From Bacteroidota bacterium (GTDB taxonomy: Bacteria; Bacteroidota; Bacteroidia; Flavobacteriales; Weeksellaceae), in NCBI GenBank assembly GCA_023433225.1, contig JAEZDQ010000135.1, forward strand, positions 1-38,544: DNA of 38,544 bases, read 5' to 3'. The notes under the pieces are model-generated. The model did not search any database, was not told where the DNA came from, and was given only the letters and a program-made list of their open reading frames with translations. Positions 7,310-14,846 of the stretch are shown here, piece after piece. The first letter of the stretch is position 1, and the number at the start of each line of letters is the position of its first letter. Position numbers and translations under genes: made by a program.

Positions 7310-10300
7310 TTAAAACCTCGCTTGGATTTGTACGCTTCCGGTATGGATGGTTTTGTTTTCCTCCGTTTTCCGGCCGTCGTAACTGACGTTTACGCTCAGG
7401 AAAGAATTCAATTGGCGTTGCAACAGAAGTTGCCAAACAAAATTATCACCCGGCTTAAGCCCTTCCATCATCTGGTTGCTGACAACGGATTGGCCATTGC
7501 CGGTAAAATCGTTTTTGATGTAATTGAAAGTCGCCAAGAGCGATGATTTCGCACCGTCATTCCATTGGATTTCCGTTCCCAAATCGGACTGTTTCAAGGA
7601 TTCTTCTCCGATTCGGTTGGATTTATTCTGAAAAGTATAATGCAATGCCGCGCTGAATCGGGTTTCGACCTGGTAACTAATCTGCGGTTTGAAACGCCAG
7701 GAATCAATGGTAAACCGGCGTGTCGCGAACAAATCGGAATGGCTTTCAACGACCGTGTTTTCGGCTTCGGCTAAAAAATAAAAATTCTCCCAAGGTTTGT
7801 ATTTGGCATTCAGCAAATGGCTATGGGAATCACGGGATTCCACACCTGTAAAAATGAAATTTTGCGATTCCAATTGGGAATAAGTGTATGCAGAAGCCCA
7901 TTTGTAGTTGCTTGCCTGGTTGAAATTCAAATTGGCCCTTAAACTTTGGGTTTTGCCGAGCAAGGATTCCGATTCGGTAAAAGGGTTCCATTCAAGCGTC
8001 TTTCCTTCTTTTTTAAGCGAATTATTGGTTTGGATAGAACCTTGCAGCATCCACCTTCCTAAAAATTGATTTTCGGAGTTGAGGAGTTCTTTGGGTTTCA
8101 GCCTGACGGAAAAGTTGAAACCGTTTTTGTTGGTTTTGATGTATTCGACAGTATTGGTATAAACCCGGATGTAATTGGCTTGGTCTTGGAATTCTGCCAC
8201 TTCGAATTCATCCAGCTGTTCGATTCCATCGCCATTGTAATCGGTCCATTTGTAAATGCCCATGCCATCGGTTACTTTCACATATTCGAATTCACGTTGC
8301 GGCTCCACGCCGCTACCCAATTCATAAAAAGCGTTCAAAGTCATCCCTTCCCTGAAAAAACTTTTGTACCAACGGATGTTTCCAGTGATGTAATCCTCGT
8401 CGGGTAAATCTTCATATTGGAAGTTGACGGAACGGTAATGACCGGTTAATTCCAAACGATGATTGGATTTGTTTATAAGTTTGGAATGTGCCATCAAACC
8501 GTTGGAAACTGCAATCCGCTGCATGGTTCCGAGCCGGATGGAATCGTCGCGGCGGTTGTAGTAAGTCAGCTGAAAATTGGTGGTGGCCGAATCGCCGATA
8601 CCTGCCATCACTTGAATCTCATCCCATCGAAAGGATAATTCCGAGAAGTTATTTCCATCCGTTGCATTCATACGGTCTTCGATTTCATTGTTTTCGCCCA
8701 TGTATTGCGCACCCACCCAAAGAGAATTCCAGAGTTTCCGCTTCACCAATGTCCGATAGCGCAAGAATTGGGAATGATCGGGATTTGTTTCCGGGTTCAG
8801 AATGGAATGTTTTTCTGAATTCAATAAAGAAAAATTGGCCTCAGCGAAATTCTTGCCGGATTGGTAATTCAGGTTCAAATCGTTTTTAATACCTGTATAT
8901 TGGTTTTGGTTGTTCAGGTAATGTAAATTGTAATTCAGGTTCAGCGAATCTTTGTAATTTGCTTGCAATCCCAGCCTGAGGTAAGTTTGATCTGCTTCCG
9001 AAAGCTCCTCTTCCAAGTTGAAATCCCGGGTAAATTCCACCGTTCTCAACCTTTGAATCGACTGGAAATTTCGCTGGATATAGGACAATTCAAACAAAGG
9101 CGTCAACACCCAATTGCTGAGTTGGAATTTCTTGTTACCATAAATCCTTCCTGCAAACCCGATGTTTGAACCGTCATCCTTTTCAGAAAACAAATTCAGG
9201 TCTTCGTTACTCATCCCTAAATCGACTCCGACCATCCCGTTATTTTTAAATTTATAGGCCGAATTAAGGGTATAGAGCTGTAACCTTTTGGGTGGCACCA
9301 ACTGCCGGACGGGTTCATAGTTTCCCTGAGGAATCCCGTTTACAGGCGGGACATACTGGAAAATTTTACCATTTACTTCCAGGTTTGTTTTTATATAATT
9401 TCCTCTGTTGTTGCCCATCAAGGTAAAAGTCACATAATAAAGTTCTTCTTCGGGATTGTCTGAATATTCGAAAAATTCAACCCCGTCGAGGATGACTTTC
9501 CGATACAAATTCCGGTCGGGGTCATATTCGGCCGGAGTAGCCGTGGTATTGTACATTTCATCCGTATTATTACCTGCTTCGGAGAGGATTTGTTTGTCTG
9601 AATCGCTGAGGTTGTCATTGAGCGGATTATTTTTGGAATCGCCGTTCGAATAAAAATGGCCCGCAATCCGGAACCGATCCGATTCGTGTTCCACACCGCC
9701 GTACATTAGGAATTGGGAATAACTTCTATTGGCATATAAATACTCTACGGTGATGCGGGAATTCGCGGTAATTAATCGGTTGCTGGTAAAAGTCAATTCA
9801 CCCGTGTTGTAATTGATGATATAATCATTGTTTTCTCCGCGCACCATTAAAACACCGTCCAAATAAACCCTTTCGCTCCCTGAAACGATAATGATGAAAA
9901 GTTCGTTGTTGTTTCCGGAAAGCCGGTAAGGGCCTTGGTTGCCGTTTTCGCCGATGATTTTTCGCGTCGCGAATTCCCCCCTGGTGGAACTGCCCGCGAC
10001 ATGAATGCGGGTTTTGGAATCGTTGGCGTGACTCAGGACGGTTCCGATTTGCAAACCGGTTACTTTTTGGGTAAAATTCCCAAAAAAATCATTTTCCTGC
10101 ACCAAGTCGATATGTCCACCTCTGATCTTGGTGTTTTTATTGAAAAGTTCCACATATACCTTATCGAATTCCTGTAATTGCTGGGTATAACCATCGGCTT
10201 GAATGGGCACATTGTTGTCAGAAATAACAGCGTTAATCCCTATTTCTTGGGTCAGGTTTCCCGACAGCTGTAAGTCGAGCGATGATTGTGTAGAAGCACT

Positions 10301-10762
10301 TTGATTGTTTCCGAAACGGATTCCACGAACCAAAGAACCACGGCTGTTGAGTCCGTCAAATGGTTTTTTTTCCTGATTTTTTTCTTCATTGAACGAATAA
10401 AAAATATTTTCTTTTTTCGGTTCAACGATGAGCGCAGTATCTTTTGAAAACACAATTGAATTTTGCAAATCGGGATGAATGAAGTAGGAAACGCTGGCAT
10501 TTTGGTTTATCAAAGAGGAATCGAAATAAATTTCACCTGTGGCATAATTGATTTTATAAAGTAATTCTGAAACCGGTTTTCCGTTTTCATCTCGTATAAG
10601 CACTTTGTCCGGCAAAATGACTCTTGAACTCAGCTGAACGGTGTCCGAAATAAGAATGGAGTCCAAACGGGCGTTATCGTTTTCCCATGCAGGAACCTGC
10701 CCCGAAGCGGCAATGGCCAAAACCAAGCTGAATAAGACCGATATATAGAACTTTAAACCCAA
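7310..10762 (-). CDS. Large putative outer-membrane beta-barrel protein with SprA-like strand-turn motif
   Basis: A 1150-residue exported protein with signal peptide (about 1-21, ending AIAASGQ). I do not recognise a named family. The N-terminal half has repeated beta units of the type 'INYATGEIYFDSSLI..NASVSYFI' (about 70-95) and 'INYNTGELTFTSNRLIT' followed by SRITVEY (about 315-340). The same wording occurs in the T9SS translocon barrel SprA/Sov and in related Bacteroidota surface proteins. The second half (from about residue 450) alternates polar and hydrophobic residues with many Tyr/Phe/Trp, as in a wide outer-membrane barrel, and ends in Phe (VQIQARF), an outer-membrane insertion signal. 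SprA itself is about twice as long. Its role could be transport or surface assembly; this is inference. Confidence 0.7.
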   Translation of the reverse strand: MGLKFYISVLFSLVLAIAASGQVPAWENDNARLDSILISDTVQLSSRVILPDKVLIRDENGKPVSELLYKINYATGEIYFDSSLINQNASVSYFIHPDLQNSIVFSKDTALIVEPKKENIFYSFNEEKNQEKKPFDGLNSRGSLVRGIRFGNNQSASTQSSLDLQLSGNLTQEIGINAVISDNNVPIQADGYTQQLQEFDKVYVELFNKNTKIRGGHIDLVQENDFFGNFTQKVTGLQIGTVLSHANDSKTRIHVAGSSTRGEFATRKIIGENGNQGPYRLSGNNNELFIIIVSGSERVYLDGVLMVRGENNDYIINYNTGELTFTSNRLITANSRITVEYLYANRSYSQFLMYGGVEHESDRFRIAGHFYSNGDSKNNPLNDNLSDSDKQILSEAGNNTDEMYNTTATPAEYDPDRNLYRKVILDGVEFFEYSDNPEEELYYVTFTLMGNNRGNYIKTNLEVNGKIFQYVPPVNGIPQGNYEPVRQLVPPKRLQLYTLNSAYKFKNNGMVGVDLGMSNEDLNLFSEKDDGSNIGFAGRIYGNKKFQLSNWVLTPLFELSYIQRNFQSIQRLRTVEFTRDFNLEEELSEADQTYLRLGLQANYKDSLNLNYNLHYLNNQNQYTGIKNDLNLNYQSGKNFAEANFSLLNSEKHSILNPETNPDHSQFLRYRTLVKRKLWNSLWVGAQYMGENNEIEDRMNATDGNNFSELSFRWDEIQVMAGIGDSATTNFQLTYYNRRDDSIRLGTMQRIAVSNGLMAHSKLINKSNHRLELTGHYRSVNFQYEDLPDEDYITGNIRWYKSFFREGMTLNAFYELGSGVEPQREFEYVKVTDGMGIYKWTDYNGDGIEQLDEFEVAEFQDQANYIRVYTNTVEYIKTNKNGFNFSVRLKPKELLNSENQFLGRWMLQGSIQTNNSLKKEGKTLEWNPFTESESLLGKTQSLRANLNFNQASNYKWASAYTYSQLESQNFIFTGVESRDSHSHLLNAKYKPWENFYFLAEAENTVVESHSDLFATRRFTIDSWRFKPQISYQVETRFSAALHYTFQNKSNRIGEESLKQSDLGTEIQWNDGAKSSLLATFNYIKNDFTGNGQSVVSNQMMEGLKPGDNFVWQLLLQRQLNSFLSVNVSYDGRKTEENKTIHTGSVQIQARF

Positions 10763-10849
10763 GCAATGAATTTATGTACAAATAACGCAATTTTAGGGTT
10801 TGTCGTGTACTGCTGTAACAATCACTTGCGCATTTCTACTGATTTAAAA

Positions 10850-11209
10850 ATGGAAAGGATGAAAAACTTAATCAGGTATGAGGAATTGGGGATTTTCCTG
10901 CTCAGCATTTATTTATTCTCCACAATGGGTTTCGAATGGTGGGTTTTCCCTGCCTTGCTTTTTTTACCGGATTTGAGTATGCTGGGCTATCTGGCAGGCA
11001 AGAAAGCCGGAGCGGTTTTTTACAATTTGGCCCACCACCGCGGGATTGCAGCTGCCTTTTACCTATCAGGCATATACCTTGACAATGAAATGGTAACATT
11101 GGCCGGAATTATCCTCTTTGCCCATGCTACATTGGATAGGGTATTCGGTTACGGGCTGAAATATTATACGGGATTCAAGGAAACGCATTTGGGCAGGATT
11201 GGGCAATGA
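10850..11209 (+). CDS. DUF4260 family membrane protein
   Basis: About 119 residues from the ATG at 10850; another Met three codons later (10859) is equally possible, and an upstream in-frame ATG at 10766 would add a Cys-rich leader that does not look like protein. The product has three to four hydrophobic helices and the DUF4260 motifs FFPDLSMLGYLAG-like (LFLPDLSMLGYLAG), LAHHRGIA and HATLDRVFGYGLKY. The function of this family is unknown; it is an inner-membrane protein. The stop codon is only 2 bp from the 36-bp repeat that ends the converging FAD-protein gene. Confidence 0.85.
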   Translation: MERMKNLIRYEELGIFLLSIYLFSTMGFEWWVFPALLFLPDLSMLGYLAGKKAGAVFYNLAHHRGIAAAFYLSGIYLDNEMVTLAGIILFAHATLDRVFGYGLKYYTGFKETHLGRIGQ

Positions 11210-11211
11210 CC

Positions 11212-11247
11212 TCACATCACAAACAAAGGTTTGTCCTGCATGAGTTC
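11212..11247 (-). repeat. 36-bp direct repeat, left copy (att-like)
   Basis: Identical over 36 bp to 14811-14846; the match stops at once on both sides. On the minus strand it encodes ELMQDKPLFVM plus TGA, the C-terminus of the FAD/NAD(P)-binding protein, in the same frame as in glyA. Confidence 0.9.
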
Positions 11248-12624
11248 GTATATTTTTTCTGCCAGCTTTTGGGTTTGAACTCTCAGTTCCGGCACCGCAG
11301 TGCTTTCCCACAGTTCACCTTTTAGATTGGTGCCTAAAGTAAATAAATTGGAATGGGGATTTCCATTTGGTCGAATAATTTGAAAGGTTTCAGTATCTGT
11401 CCGAATTCCAAGTTTAAGTTTGTCTTGATAGAGAATTTCTTTTTCCAAGCATTTTTTTAAAAAACTTTGATTCAACCTAAGTAAATCCGATTCTGGACCT
11501 GTACAATTAATCACACGGGAAACCTTAAGAGTATCCAAGCGACTTTCCTTTTTGTCAAAATACTCAACAACAACATACCCTTCTGATTCTGTGAAATTTA
11601 TAATTTTACCCGATATAATATGGAGTTTTTCTTTTCGAAGTGATTGGATTTTATCATAGGACTCCATTGGCAGCCTGTGCCGTGCAACGCCCCATAAATG
11701 ACGCAACCGCCGCATAAAAACATGCTTTTCCTTTTCGGTCAGGGCTTCCCAAATTTTAGGGGTAAGCGGTCTCAAGGAATCTATTACCGGTATGGCGGAT
11801 ATTCCTTTATCACATAGGATTTTTATGTGTCTTTTTACCAAACTAAGAATTTCACGAAGAGTTGGGTTCTCTGTTAATTCTTCCGTCAGTCCGGAATAGG
11901 TTAGATGGGTACTCTGATGAGGTAAAATATTAAAACCGTTTGGAGAAATAGAGAAAATATTTCCTTCGAATTCATTTTCCAACAAGCCAAATACTGTGTC
12001 GACCATGGTTAATCCGTTGCCAATAATTAATACAGGGAACTCCTGATCGACTTCTTTTACTGATTCGGGTCTCCACGGATTTTGAAAATAATTTCGGCTA
12101 CGATAAAAGTCGCTGTTTTCTATGGGTGGATTTCGAGGGATGTGGTTGCCAGTCGCAATGACACAATAATCAGAATGAAACTCTCGGTTATTTTCCGTGG
12201 TTAGTGAAATCCCGTTGTCTGTGACATCCAAGTCAGTTACATAACTGTCCACCATAGATATTAAAATATTTTTGAGCTTTGCTTTTTGCTGGGTTTGTTT
12301 CCAAATGTTTTCTAAATAGCGACCATATAATGATCTGGTTAAGAATGCAGTTTGGATAAATGTTTTATCCTGTGCCTCATATCCCTTTTGTTCCATCACC
12401 CAATTTACGAAATTGTCGGGTTGGGTTGGATAGGCGCTCATTTTTCCGGCAGCGACGTTTAATAAATGTTTTTCTGAATACGGGTTATAAGCAATTCCTC
12501 TGATAGCCTTTATTTTATCAAATAATAAAATCTCTATGGGAGAATCTATATTTTCTACCAAATGGGTGATGGTCATTATCCCTGTAAAGCCGCCACCGAT
12601 TATTGCCAATTTTTTTGGATTCAT
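11212..12624 (-). CDS. FAD/NAD(P)-binding oxidoreductase-like protein with a glyA-derived C-terminus
   Basis: A 470-residue flavoprotein-like protein. The N-terminal dinucleotide-binding motif is IIGGGFTGIMT (residues 8-18), followed by an Ala/Gly-rich substrate-binding part (HLLNVAAGKMSAYP), a second ATG motif (VIATGNHIPRNPP), a second Rossmann motif (VLIIGNGLTMVDTV) and INCTGPESD near 375. This is the family of FAD-NAD(P)-binding proteins (NAD_binding_9 type) whose reactions are mostly uncharacterised; relatives sit in sulfur-assimilation clusters of flavobacteria. The last 11 residues ELMQDKPLFVM are identical, at DNA level too, to the end of GlyA at 14811, so the natural C-terminus was replaced or extended in frame. 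It is the last gene of the rrf2 unit, 12 bp after the exporter. Confidence 0.8.
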   Translation of the reverse strand: MNPKKLAIIGGGFTGIMTITHLVENIDSPIEILLFDKIKAIRGIAYNPYSEKHLLNVAAGKMSAYPTQPDNFVNWVMEQKGYEAQDKTFIQTAFLTRSLYGRYLENIWKQTQQKAKLKNILISMVDSYVTDLDVTDNGISLTTENNREFHSDYCVIATGNHIPRNPPIENSDFYRSRNYFQNPWRPESVKEVDQEFPVLIIGNGLTMVDTVFGLLENEFEGNIFSISPNGFNILPHQSTHLTYSGLTEELTENPTLREILSLVKRHIKILCDKGISAIPVIDSLRPLTPKIWEALTEKEKHVFMRRLRHLWGVARHRLPMESYDKIQSLRKEKLHIISGKIINFTESEGYVVVEYFDKKESRLDTLKVSRVINCTGPESDLLRLNQSFLKKCLEKEILYQDKLKLGIRTDTETFQIIRPNGNPHSNLFTLGTNLKGELWESTAVPELRVQTQKLAEKIYELMQDKPLFVM

Positions 12625-12636
12625 TGGGTTTGGACT

Positions 12637-13497
12637 TTATAATATTATTTTCAGCAAAGAATAAGAAGAGGTCAAGATAATTAGACACCCTACCAATATC
12701 ATCATTGTTTTACGTGGGATTTTTTTTGTAACATATGCCCCGAACGGTGCGGCAATGGTTCCACCAATAATCAACCCTAAGATAATTTGCCAACTGTTAA
12801 CACCTGTAAAATAAATCAATATACCTGCGCTGAAGAAGGTTACAAAAAATTCCGCAGTGTTGACCGTTCCAATGACTATGTTTGGTGTATTGCCCTTATT
12901 AATCAAATTAGATGTAACAATAGGACCCCATCCGCCTCCACCGATTGCGTCTAAGAATCCGCCAAAGAGGGCCAAGATAGAAGCGTTTTTCGTGTCATTC
13001 TTCGGGACAATTGCGCGTCTTACCGCCTTATATAAAATAATTATGCCCAGAGCCATAAGGTAAACATTGATGTATGGCTTGATAATATCACCATCTAATA
13101 TATTCCCTAAGAGATAAGCTCCCAAAGAGGCACTTATCACTCCGGGAATGGCCAATTGAAAAAACAGTTTTTTATCAAAATTCCCAAAGCGCATATGCGA
13201 AAGCCCCGAAACCCCGTTAGTGAAGACTTCAGCCGTGTGAACCGCAGCAGATGCGAGTTTAGGTGACAACCCGAAACTCAGCAACAAGGAATTGGAAGTA
13301 ACTCCATAAGCCATCCCTAACGAACCGTCTATGATTTGGGCTAAGAAGCCCGCCAACATAAACCAAAAAAAAGTTTCGTTGAAAGTTAAATCCGTCGGCG
13401 TCGCATCCGGTAAATATTTAATAAGCACTACTGCTATCAATGATAATTTAAACAGAAGAATAAAAATTGAAATGTGTTTGGTTGTAATTTTTTCCAT
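12637..13497 (-). CDS. TSUP-family (TauE/SafE) sulfite/anion exporter
   Basis: A 286-residue polytopic inner-membrane protein with about eight hydrophobic helices. It shows the two family motifs, DGSLGMAYGVTSNS in the first half and DAIGGGGWGPIVTSNL in the second, which form the pseudo-repeat of TSUP (TauE/SafE) transporters. Members move sulfite, thiosulfate, sulfoacetate or other small organic anions. It lies 4 bp after the DUF2490 gene stop and 12 bp before the FAD protein, clearly in one transcription unit with the Rrf2 regulator, which points to sulfur metabolism; no sulfate-reduction enzyme (cysDN, cysH, cysI) is in the window. Confidence 0.9.
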   Translation of the reverse strand: MEKITTKHISIFILLFKLSLIAVVLIKYLPDATPTDLTFNETFFWFMLAGFLAQIIDGSLGMAYGVTSNSLLLSFGLSPKLASAAVHTAEVFTNGVSGLSHMRFGNFDKKLFFQLAIPGVISASLGAYLLGNILDGDIIKPYINVYLMALGIIILYKAVRRAIVPKNDTKNASILALFGGFLDAIGGGGWGPIVTSNLINKGNTPNIVIGTVNTAEFFVTFFSAGILIYFTGVNSWQIILGLIIGGTIAAPFGAYVTKKIPRKTMMILVGCLIILTSSYSLLKIIL

Positions 13498-13501
13498 GGC
13501 T

Positions 13502-14236
13502 TTAATTATTTTTTTTGAGATTGATGATGTGAATTATTGTAAATCGAAATATGTCACGGTTGTAAAAATCATCTCCGGAAGCTCTTTGTTGAAACCATTT
13601 TATGTATCCGACTTCAACGCCCAATTTTTCAAAAGGCATATATTGTATACTGAAACCATAACGGTTTTGATCAAATACATTATAGGTAATATCGGAACCG
13701 ATGTTCAAAAATATTTCGTCGAATGCTTTGAGGTGTATTTTATCGTGTGGCGAATACGAAAGTTCCAGTTTATACCTTGAACGGTTATTGGTAAAGGCTA
13801 TTTTCCCGCTTTCTTGTTCTATAAAACGAAATTCAGACCAATAGCGATGACTAATATTCCAATTCTCGCTTAATATCTGTTTATACACCACCTCTATTTG
13901 CGGCCTCAATTCTGTTCTATTATAATAATCCTTTTCTTCGGGATTATGCGGAATTGATTGCTGAAAATAGGTAAAGGCAGCACCCAAGTTCCAACCTTTT
14001 CCAAGTTTTCTGGTTAATAAAGTTCTTGTCAGGAATTGGTGTTGTCGCCACGGAAACCAATAGGATCTTTCTTCTACTTCTTGTATGAGTTGCCAATTGT
14101 TATCAATGTTTAATTTAAGGTTGTACCGCAACCAGAGAAGGTCTTGGTTTTCTACATTCTTCTGGGCTTTCAATCCCACCGTAAATAGAATCAGCAAACT
14201 AATTGTCAAATAAATTCGGGTAAATAAGAGTTTCAT
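13502..14236 (-). CDS. DUF2490 family outer-membrane protein
   Basis: A 244-residue protein from the ATG at 14236 (an in-frame ATG seven codons earlier precedes the signal peptide MKLLFTRIYLTISLLILFTVGLKAQ only by polar residues). The mature part has the alternating pattern and Tyr/Trp/Phe/Arg content of a small beta-barrel: WLRYNLKLNIDNNWQLIQEVEERSYW, LRPQIEVVYKQIL, WNISHRYWSEFRF, ending DIFRFTIIH. DUF2490 members are predicted outer-membrane barrels of unknown function. It is second in the rrf2 unit; a role in letting a sulfur or other anion cross the outer membrane, with TSUP acting at the inner membrane, is conceivable but inferred. Confidence 0.82.
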   Translation of the reverse strand: MKLLFTRIYLTISLLILFTVGLKAQKNVENQDLLWLRYNLKLNIDNNWQLIQEVEERSYWFPWRQHQFLTRTLLTRKLGKGWNLGAAFTYFQQSIPHNPEEKDYYNRTELRPQIEVVYKQILSENWNISHRYWSEFRFIEQESGKIAFTNNRSRYKLELSYSPHDKIHLKAFDEIFLNIGSDITYNVFDQNRYGFSIQYMPFEKLGVEVGYIKWFQQRASGDDFYNRDIFRFTIIHIINLKKNN

Positions 14237-14312
14237 ATTTAAGTTTTTCGCCAGCAAAAATATAATATCCTACTATTCCTACCAAATTTATATGAGTTAG
14301 ATTTAAAAAAAT

Positions 14313-14744
14313 TTATTTTTCCATATTTCTTTCCCTTTCGAGGATGTTTGAGAGCGTTGCTTTTTTCAGTCTTTTTACAGTTTCCATCCTAATTTCATAA
14401 AATACAGTCCTAATTCCACAGGTTTTTTCATCGGCACATTCCTCACATCGCTCATAAAATCTATAGGTGACACAAGGCAAAAGAGCAATTGCTCCGTCAA
14501 ACAACCGGGCTATATCAGCTAAATTTATGTCTTCCGGATTTTTATTGAGGGAATATCCTCCATATTTCCCCTTTTTACTATTAAGGATTCTCGCATTCTT
14601 GAGATCTACTAATATAGTTTCCAAAAATTTTAGAGGAATATTCTGGTCTTCGGCTATTTTACTGACGGATATTGGCTGGGCAGAAATGTTTTTGGCAATG
14701 TAAACCAAAGCGTTTATGGCGTATTTTGTTTTCTTGGATAACAT
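14313..14744 (-). CDS. Rrf2-family transcriptional regulator with Cys cluster
   Basis: A 143-residue regulator with the Rrf2 winged-helix N-terminus (MLSKKTKYAINALVYIA, then the recognition region PLKFLETILVDLK and the wing KGKYGGYSL). Four cysteines (91, 100, 103, 109) lie in the loop where IscR, NsrR and RsrR bind an Fe-S cluster, so it is probably a redox, nitric-oxide or sulfur-status sensor. Flavobacterial sulfate-assimilation clusters often carry an Rrf2 gene. It leads the four-gene unit; a dyad containing TGATAGTATCA lies 23-33 bp upstream of the start codon and could be its operator. Confidence 0.9.
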   Translation of the reverse strand: MLSKKTKYAINALVYIAKNISAQPISVSKIAEDQNIPLKFLETILVDLKNARILNSKKGKYGGYSLNKNPEDINLADIARLFDGAIALLPCVTYRFYERCEECADEKTCGIRTVFYEIRMETVKRLKKATLSNILERERNMEK

Positions 14745-14762
14745 GGCTATTAAATAATATGA

Positions 14763-14785
14763 AACCTGATAGTATCATTGAGGTT
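14763..14785. promoter_or_regulatory. Dyad upstream of the Rrf2 gene, candidate autoregulatory operator
   Basis: Outer arms AACCT (14763-14767) and AGGTT (14781-14785) enclose TGATA-G-TATCA (14767-14777). It lies in the short space between the Rrf2 start and the glyA repeat, the natural place for the operator of a self-regulating Rrf2 unit. Confidence 0.35.
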
Positions 14786-14810
14786 ACTTCAAAAGGAATT
14801 ATGATCCCAA

Positions 14811-14846
14811 TCACATCACAAACAAAGGTTTGTCCTGCATGAGTTC
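14811..14846 (-). repeat. 36-bp direct repeat, right copy (glyA 3' end)
   Basis: The last 11 sense codons and TGA stop of glyA, identical to 11212-11247. The bases next to it differ between copies (Asn codon before it here, Tyr codon in the other copy). Confidence 0.9.

Larger units (their letters stand above)
11212..14810. mobile_element. Putative 3.6-kb integrated cassette at the 3' end of glyA
   Basis: The block contains four minus-strand genes (rrf2-type regulator, DUF2490 barrel, TSUP exporter, FAD protein) and is bounded by an exact 36-bp direct repeat (11212-11247 and 14811-14846) equal to the last 11 codons and stop of glyA. Removing one repeat unit plus the block would restore glyA converging with the DUF4260 gene with a 2-bp gap. 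Parts of it are visibly AT-rich: 13501-13560 has 14 G/C of 60, against 27 of 60 at 9001-9060. No recombinase is inside. An integrated cassette or a recombination scar are both possible. Confidence 0.5.
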
